The notes under the pieces: model-generated
What the model saw: only the letters and a program-made list of their open reading frames with translations
The model's database searches: none
Told to the model about the DNA's origin: nothing
Position numbers and translations under genes: made by a program
Shown: one piece after another, positions 32,977-37,596 of the stretch
Layout of the letters: each line of letters starts with the position of its first letter
Position numbering within the stretch: position 1 is the stretch's first letter
Source of the DNA: Syntrophus sp. (in: bacteria)
Lineage (GTDB): Bacteria; Desulfobacterota; Syntrophorhabdia; Syntrophorhabdales; Syntrophorhabdaceae
NCBI GenBank assembly: GCA_013824835.1
Contig: PNOM01000021.1
Location: 1 to 37,596 of the forward strand
Length of the DNA: 37,596 bases
Direction: 5' to 3'

Positions 32977-35028
32977 TCAGCAATCGGTCTCAATCTTCAC
33001 GTCCACTACGGTGCAGCCCTTACCTTCTTCATGGACGATGAGTGGATTTATATCAAGGCTTCTGATCTCCGGATGGTCTGTCAGTAATCGGGAGATATTG
33101 ACGAGGGCCTTTGTCAGGGCGTTCATGTCAGCAGCAGGTTTGCCCCTGAAACCCTTGAGAATGGCTGAACCGCGGATCTCATTGATCATCTCTTCTGCCG
33201 TCTTTTCATCAACAGGGACAAGGCGGATCGCGGAGTCCTGCAGGACTTCAACAAATATGCCCCCAAGGCCGAAGAGGAGAATGTGGCCGAACTCGCTGTC
33301 CCTCTTCCCGCCCACAATGACCTCGTGCCCCGGAGGGACCATGGACTGAATGAGATATTTCTCCGAATTCATGGCAGCCATGGAATGAACGAGTCTGTCT
33401 TCGTCGGCAATGTTGAGCGCCACACCCTTGTTCTCGGTTTTATGGAGGATAAGGGGGGAAGCTGTTTTTAATGCAACAGGAAAGCCAATCTTGCCTGTGA
33501 GAAGGCGGGCACCATCAGGGGTTTCCGCAATGCCGTAAGACGGAATGTTCAGTCCATAGCCTTCAAGGAGTCGAAATGCCTCGTCAGGCCCCATAAACCT
33601 TGCTGAAGCAGATGAAAGAGAGACCTTCTGACTCCCGGTATCCTTCAGGCGGCCCTGTATTGAAACCCTTTTTAACGGGGATATGTCATAGTGGTCAAGG
33701 GACTTCCTGAGGGCATGGAGGGCATGGTCAATATCTGTAAAGACGGGAAAATCAGCCGTTCCTCTTATAGCAAGCCACTGTTCCCTGTTCGATATGGCGC
33801 AGAGTGCTACAGGCTTTGCGTATGAACGTGTCAGAGTTGCAGCATCCTCTATAAAGCGCTGTACCCTGGAGCCATCGCTCTCGGAGCTGAAGGTAACGAT
33901 GAATGCTACGCCATCCACCCCTTTTTCCTGGAGGGCCTTTTCCAGAATTCCGGTATAGGCGTCAATCTGGTATACATCGCCCACGTCAAGGGGATTTGTA
34001 GCCCGGATAACATTTATCTTCTTCTCTTTTACTGCGTTGTAAAAGGTATCGGAGAACACTGCAAGGTCAAAACCGTATCTGTGAGCACTATCTGCGGAGA
34101 GGACGCCGTGGCCTCCGGAACGGGTTATGAGGGCCAGCCGCCTCCCTTGAAGGGGCGGCAGGGTGAATACCTTATAGGCGTCAATCATTTCCGCCAGGTT
34201 CTGAACCCGGTGTATGCCTGCCTCCTTGAGGGCGGCCTCAGCCACAAGGTCGTTGCCTGCGAGGGCGGTTGTATGGAATTGCGCAATCTCCCTGCCGGCA
34301 GGGCTTCGATTGGTCTTGAGGAGAATGATCGGTTTGTCCGTTGATGCAGCAATCTCTACGAAACGCCTTCCCTCTGAAAAGTTTTCCAGATAGAGGCCGA
34401 TTATGCGGGTTCTCGGATCGGAAATGAGGTATTCAAGGAAGTCATTCTCGTTGAGCAACAGCTTGTTTCCTATGCTGATCAGTTTGTTAAGGCCGAGATT
34501 TTCATGGGAGGCGAGCATACAGGTATCATAGACAACACCCCCGCTCTGGGATATGAGGGAGATATGCCCTGTTTTCATATAATCCGGTTTGAGGATGAAA
34601 AAGGGAAGGACAAGTCCTTTTTCAAAGTTGCTTACCCCGAAACAGTTTGGCCCGATGATCTTCATATTTCCCATAAGGCTGATACGGCGGATATCTGCCT
34701 CAAGGATTTTCTTCTTGTCATCGAGCTCGGAAAACCCCCCTGTTTCTATAATCACATGATGGATGCCCTTCTCGGCACACCTTTCCAATGCTTCAGGCAC
34801 ACGGGCTGCGGGGACGAGAAGGACTGCAAGATCAGGTATATCTTCAATTTCATCGATATCTAAAATGATATCTTTTCCTGCAACAGTTCCCTTATGGGAC
34901 CCCACAGGAAATACCTTGCCTCTAAATTTGAAACGTTCAAGGTTTTCTACGATTACCCGTGCCAGATTGGAGGGTGCATCCGAAACACCGAAGATTGCCA
35001 CTTTCTCAGGATAGAAGAATGTTCTCAT
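32977..35028 (-). CDS. NDP-forming acyl-CoA synthetase (acetyl-CoA synthetase family)
   Basis: This 683-residue protein joins both halves of the ADP-forming acyl-CoA synthetase. A CoA-binding Rossmann domain (about 1-120: PEKVAIFGVSDAPSNLARVI) and succinyl-CoA-ligase-like domains come first, with the phospho-histidine in QFHTTALAGND (about 248-250). The ATP-grasp part forms the last 220 residues (PVALKTASPLILHKTENKGV, QSMVPPGHEVIVGGKRD, SLDINPLIV). Such enzymes make ATP or GTP from acyl-CoA and are typical of fermenting and syntrophic anaerobes. The start is the ATG at 35028 (MRTFFYPEK) with GGAG seven bases upstream; the in-frame start at 35088 has no site. The substrate cannot be set. A palindromic operator candidate lies 83 bases upstream. 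Confidence 0.88.
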   Translation of the reverse strand: MRTFFYPEKVAIFGVSDAPSNLARVIVENLERFKFRGKVFPVGSHKGTVAGKDIILDIDEIEDIPDLAVLLVPAARVPEALERCAEKGIHHVIIETGGFSELDDKKKILEADIRRISLMGNMKIIGPNCFGVSNFEKGLVLPFFILKPDYMKTGHISLISQSGGVVYDTCMLASHENLGLNKLISIGNKLLLNENDFLEYLISDPRTRIIGLYLENFSEGRRFVEIAASTDKPIILLKTNRSPAGREIAQFHTTALAGNDLVAEAALKEAGIHRVQNLAEMIDAYKVFTLPPLQGRRLALITRSGGHGVLSADSAHRYGFDLAVFSDTFYNAVKEKKINVIRATNPLDVGDVYQIDAYTGILEKALQEKGVDGVAFIVTFSSESDGSRVQRFIEDAATLTRSYAKPVALCAISNREQWLAIRGTADFPVFTDIDHALHALRKSLDHYDISPLKRVSIQGRLKDTGSQKVSLSSASARFMGPDEAFRLLEGYGLNIPSYGIAETPDGARLLTGKIGFPVALKTASPLILHKTENKGVALNIADEDRLVHSMAAMNSEKYLIQSMVPPGHEVIVGGKRDSEFGHILLFGLGGIFVEVLQDSAIRLVPVDEKTAEEMINEIRGSAILKGFRGKPAADMNALTKALVNISRLLTDHPEIRSLDINPLIVHEEGKGCTVVDVKIETDC

Positions 35029-35110
35029 TCGTAACTCCAGAATTCTCTTTGCTGGCCTAAGTATACAGGCTTTATGAAGCAAACTCAAGAAATGTAATCC
35101 TTTCAGTGTA

Positions 35111-35132
35111 TCCCTTCAGTTAACTGAAGGGA
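35111..35132. promoter_or_regulatory. Perfect 22-base palindrome, operator candidate
   Basis: TCCCTTCAGTT and its exact complement AACTGAAGGGA abut without a loop. It lies 83 bases upstream of the acyl-CoA synthetase start. The lack of a T-run argues against a terminator. The half-site CCCTTCAGTT returns at 35455-35464. Confidence 0.5.
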
Positions 35133-35152
35133 AAAATATGATGTTCCTGGAC

Positions 35153-35288
35153 GGCCCCTTGCACGGTGTGAAAACTCCATCTTCGCCGCCCTGCTCCGCT
35201 CGTGTGCTTCAGCGTACGTTCAGTACGCCTACGCACAACGATGCTCACAGAGCAACGAATCTGAAGCTCCCTTTCCGTGCAAGGGGCC
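35153..35288. repeat. Palindrome-centred dispersed repeat, copy C
   Basis: Arms GGCCCCTTGCACGG (35153-35166) and CCGTGCAAGGGGCC (35275-35288) are perfectly complementary. The core has the inner palindrome-like GCGTACGTTCAGTACGC and shares the pattern of copies A and B. The following stretch 35289-35441 holds no gene I can support. Confidence 0.6.
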
Positions 35289-35441
35289 ACTCCATCCGGC
35301 AACAATTAGGCATCTTCAACGCTGTGGTTGCCGGAATATACTGCAAAATGAAGAACTCTGTAGAACATATCCGGTGATGGCCGACCAAGAGATAAGAATA
35401 GAGGCATATTATGAGGCTTTTGACAGGATCAAAAATAACTG

Positions 35442-35464
35442 AACTGAGGGGATACCCTTCAGTT
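35442..35464. promoter_or_regulatory. Second CCCTTCAGTT palindrome, operator candidate
   Basis: AACTGAGGGG-ata-CCCTTCAGTT is an imperfect palindrome that shares its half-site with 35111-35132. It lies about 100 bases upstream of the molybdoenzyme gene, so the two divergent genes may answer to one regulator. Confidence 0.35.
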
Positions 35465-35479
35465 CCCCTTGTGTCCTCG

Positions 35480-35545
35480 GATAAGGCCCTGCTTGGCCTG
35501 CCTACGGGGGACATACCCTTGCAATTCCCCCGGACAGGGCTTATC
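35480..35545 (+). promoter_or_regulatory. Long hairpin in the leader of the molybdoenzyme gene
   Basis: GATAAG-g-CCCTG (35480-35491) pairs with CAGGG-CTTATC (35535-35545), and GGGGG (35506-35510) pairs with CCCCC (35527-35531) inside. TTTT follows at once, and the ribosome site AAGAGGTGG starts five bases later. It could act as an attenuator or protein-binding leader. I could not match it to the Moco riboswitch. Confidence 0.4.
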
Positions 35546-35564
35546 TTTTGAAGAGGTGGTTAAA

Positions 35565-36344
35565 ATGGATGATCAGAAAGATTCGCAGGCTCCTGACACG
35601 GTAAGCATCGGGAGACGGCTTTTTTTAAAGGCTTCGGTCATTCTGCCATTTTTATTATCCATTCCGGCCTCCCTCCGTGCCTTTATCCTCAGTTCTCTTC
35701 CAGTGCGAACCGTTGAGAGAGATATGTTTGTTTTCAATCCTAAAACCGGCCTCCTCCGCTGGAAAGAAAGCAAGGTTACAGAGCCCTACCAGATGGTTAT
35801 AGATGGCCTTATAGAAAAACCCCTCCGTCTTTCTTATGTGGATCTCATGGCCCTGCCCCAGGTAAAACAGGTTTCAGACTTTCACTGTGTGGAGGGCTGG
35901 TCTGTCAACGATGTGTCTTGGGGAGGCATTCGTTTTAACGAAATCGTGAGGCTGGTAAAGGTAAAGTCTGAGGCGAAATATGCGGTCTTCCATGCCCTTG
36001 GAACAACATCCTCAAACCTCTCCGGACAGAGCAACTACACTGAATGCCTTCCCATCAAGGATCTCCTCGACCCTAATAAGCAATGTCTTCTTGTACTTTC
36101 AATGGACGGGAAACCTCTTCCCTATGACCACGGCGCCCCGTGCCGGCTGATCTCACCTTTTGATCTGGGATACAAAAGCATAAAGTATGTAAAAAGGATC
36201 GAGTTCTCAAAAGTACAAAAGGAAGGGTGGTGGACTTCAGCCAATCCCATCTATCCTGTAAATGCACCCGTACCTCCCGAACGGCTCAGGAATGAACTAC
36301 CCCGCGGCAAGCTTCGGGGTATTGACCCGCGGGGCAACAAGTAG
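35565..36344 (+). CDS. Tat-exported molybdopterin oxidoreductase, sulfite-oxidase (SUOX) fold
   Basis: A 259-residue enzyme. The twin-arginine signal IGRRLFLKASVILPF predicts folded export with bound cofactor. The SUOX-type molybdopterin domain follows, with the Mo-ligand Cys in DFHCVEGWSVNDVSWGG and the conserved LPYDHGAPCRLISPFDLGYK segment. The chosen ATG at 35565 has AAGAGGTGG upstream. It resembles MsrP/YedY-like catalytic subunits, but the substrate (protein methionine sulfoxide, sulfite or other) cannot be decided, and no heme-membrane partner gene follows. The last 17 residues (NELPRGKLRGIDPRGNK) are encoded by an inserted repeat (36291-36342) and are not native to the family. Confidence 0.85.
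   Translation: MDDQKDSQAPDTVSIGRRLFLKASVILPFLLSIPASLRAFILSSLPVRTVERDMFVFNPKTGLLRWKESKVTEPYQMVIDGLIEKPLRLSYVDLMALPQVKQVSDFHCVEGWSVNDVSWGGIRFNEIVRLVKVKSEAKYAVFHALGTTSSNLSGQSNYTECLPIKDLLDPNKQCLLVLSMDGKPLPYDHGAPCRLISPFDLGYKSIKYVKRIEFSKVQKEGWWTSANPIYPVNAPVPPERLRNELPRGKLRGIDPRGNK
36291..36342 (+). repeat. Repeat that supplies the C-terminus of the molybdoenzyme
   Basis: AATGAACTACCCCGCGGC starts the unit, followed by AAGCTTCGGGGTATTGACC and CGCGGGGCAACAAG. It shares its start with the repeats at 18514-18647 and 19471, and its middle with the stem at 19575-19604. The native reading frame passes through it to a TAG at 36342-36344. Confidence 0.6.
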
Positions 36345-36477
36345 CTGAAAGAAAGAGGATGCTCATTTTTGGTTTGCTTTACATGCCCTCTTATGGCAGA
36401 ATATGAGGGAAATGTGACCTATTTCAGACCAATAGGCAAATCATGAATGGTAATCCCCTATGAGGTGAGGGAATAAT

Positions 36478-37533
36478 ATGGAAATCTTCAGGATAGAGCA
36501 AAGTAAAATTGAATCAGTCGATTTTGAGAACCTGGCCTTCGGCGAGGTCTTCTCAGACCATATGCTCAGTATGGACTATGAATATGGGCACTGGATGACG
36601 CCCCATATCACCCCTTTTGGAAAAATCGAGGTTTTTCCCTCTCTTTGCTCCTTACATTACGGACAGGTTATTTTTGAGGGTCTTAAGGCATTTTATGCAA
36701 AAGGTGATGTAATTAATATTTTCCGTCCTGAAAAATACCATGAGCGTTTTAATAAATCATGCCATAGACTCTGTATACCCGGGATGAGCTATGACCTTTT
36801 CATCCAGACTATAGATGAACTGATTGCCCTGGACAGGGAATGGATACCCCGAAGAAAAGGGTGTGCCCTCTATATCAGGCCCTTTGTTTTTGCCACAGAG
36901 AGCTATCTCGGGGTCAGGGTCTCAAAAACCTTTCGCTTTATGATTCTCACCTCGCCGGTAGGGGCCTACTACAAAGAGGGAATGAACCCTGTAAGGCTGA
37001 TAACACCGGGTGAGTACGTCCGCGCAGTACAGGGAGGCCTGGGCATGGCGAAAACGCCTGCAAACTACGCGGCAAGTCTGCTGCCTGCAGAAGAGGCACA
37101 CAAAAAAGGGTTTACCCAGGTGCTCTGGCTTGACGGCATAGAAAAGAAATACGTTGAAGAAGTAGGCACTATGAACATCTTTTTCGTCATAGACGACGAG
37201 TTGATCACCCCTGCCCTGGAAGGTTCCATCCTCTCCGGTGTTACAAGGGATTCGGTTATAGAGATTGCAAAGGATTGGGGTATCACTATAACAGAGCGCA
37301 GAATCTCCATTGATGAGGTTTTGTCTGCTTCCCGTGAAGGGAGACTCAAGGAGGTTTTCGGCACCGGGACTGCCGCGGTAATCTCACCGGTAGGAGAGAT
37401 TCAGCATGAGGAAACCCTGATCAGAATCAATGACGGGAAGACAGGCACCCTTTCCCAGAGGCTCTATGATGAGATAACCGGCATACAGTACGGAGAAAAA
37501 ACTGATAAATTCGGGTGGTGCCATTCTATTTAA
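36478..37533 (+). CDS. ilvE: Branched-chain amino acid aminotransferase
   Basis: A 351-residue class IV PLP enzyme that interconverts Leu, Ile or Val and the matching 2-oxo acids. The expected motifs are present: HYGQVIFEGLKAF, IFRPEKYHERFNKSCHRL, RPFVFATESYLGV, the PLP lysine in GLGMAKTPANYAAS, WLDGIEKKYVEEVGTMNIFF, and GTGTAAVISPVGEI. The length and SLHYGQVIFEGLKAF segment fit the eukaryote/Bacillus-type BCAT group of about 350 residues. The start ATG follows GAGGTGAGGGAATAAT. It is 133 bases after the molybdoenzyme and probably has its own promoter, though none was seen clearly. The last 63 bases of the window show no further gene. Confidence 0.93.
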   Translation: MEIFRIEQSKIESVDFENLAFGEVFSDHMLSMDYEYGHWMTPHITPFGKIEVFPSLCSLHYGQVIFEGLKAFYAKGDVINIFRPEKYHERFNKSCHRLCIPGMSYDLFIQTIDELIALDREWIPRRKGCALYIRPFVFATESYLGVRVSKTFRFMILTSPVGAYYKEGMNPVRLITPGEYVRAVQGGLGMAKTPANYAASLLPAEEAHKKGFTQVLWLDGIEKKYVEEVGTMNIFFVIDDELITPALEGSILSGVTRDSVIEIAKDWGITITERRISIDEVLSASREGRLKEVFGTGTAAVISPVGEIQHEETLIRINDGKTGTLSQRLYDEITGIQYGEKTDKFGWCHSI

Positions 37534-37596
37534 AATCTTTTTTCACTTTACACAATGCCTGTTCCCATATCCTGTTTTTGACATCCTCTCCAATTA

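Noticed and set aside
35378-35443. A 21-codon frame starting MADQEIRIEAYYEAFDRIKN.
   Set aside because: Very short with no ribosome site, and it ends inside a palindrome; not supportable as a gene.

Overview
The window reads as chromosomal DNA of a Gram-negative bacterium. The signs are outer-membrane autotransporter and lipoprotein genes, an arn-type lipid A modification operon, a Tat-exported molybdoenzyme and an NDP-forming acyl-CoA synthetase. The gene mix, the moderate GC content, the many short palindromic repeats and the decayed parB resemble syntrophic or anaerobic Desulfobacterota ('deltaproteobacteria'). That placement is an inference from gene content only.

Layout. 1-1998: a 3'-truncated membrane protein gene and a frameshifted DUF3313 gene on the minus strand, then fabH on the plus strand. 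2087-12675: tRNA-Ser(TGA) followed by a roughly 10.5-kb integrated element bounded by a 26-bp duplication of the tRNA 3' end. Its minus-strand genes run from a serine recombinase at the right to a tyrosine integrase at the left: a 50-codon gene, an unknown 282-residue protein, a small protein, an AEP-like primase, an AAA-type ATPase, a DEAD/DEAH helicase, two tiny proteins, a small-terminase-like HTH protein and the integrase. Its plus-strand side carries an excisionase-like HTH gene, a probable structured RNA with its own promoter, a two-helix membrane protein and a PEGA-domain lipoprotein. No capsid, portal, large terminase or conjugation gene is present, so it looks like a phage satellite or replicative integrative element rather than a complete prophage.

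12732-18236: five tightly packed or overlapping minus-strand genes for 4-amino-arabinose attachment to lipid A (arnT, arnC, the two halves of arnA as separate genes, arnD), with a good sigma70-like promoter at 18345-18373. 18416-18838: a parE-type toxin pseudogene broken by a frameshift and a small repeat insertion. 18920-24040: six consecutive plus-strand genes for exported proteins, including a large ankyrin-repeat protein. 24320-27542: an ECF-type transporter (S, fused A1-A2 with a one-base frameshift, T). 27543-28804: repeats and a decayed parB. 28805-31342: an autotransporter. 31343-32242: repeats. 32243-35028: a TPR lipoprotein and an acyl-CoA synthetase. 35565-37533: a SUOX-fold molybdoenzyme and a branched-chain aminotransferase.

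The most interesting material is in the element: a candidate new RNA at 11195-11340, and a divergent control region at 10777-10868 with 10-bp-phased heptamers and an apparently leaderless excisionase-like gene. Next come two dispersed repeat families. One is palindrome-centred with different complementary arms at each of three sites. The other interrupts one gene and supplies the C-terminus of another.
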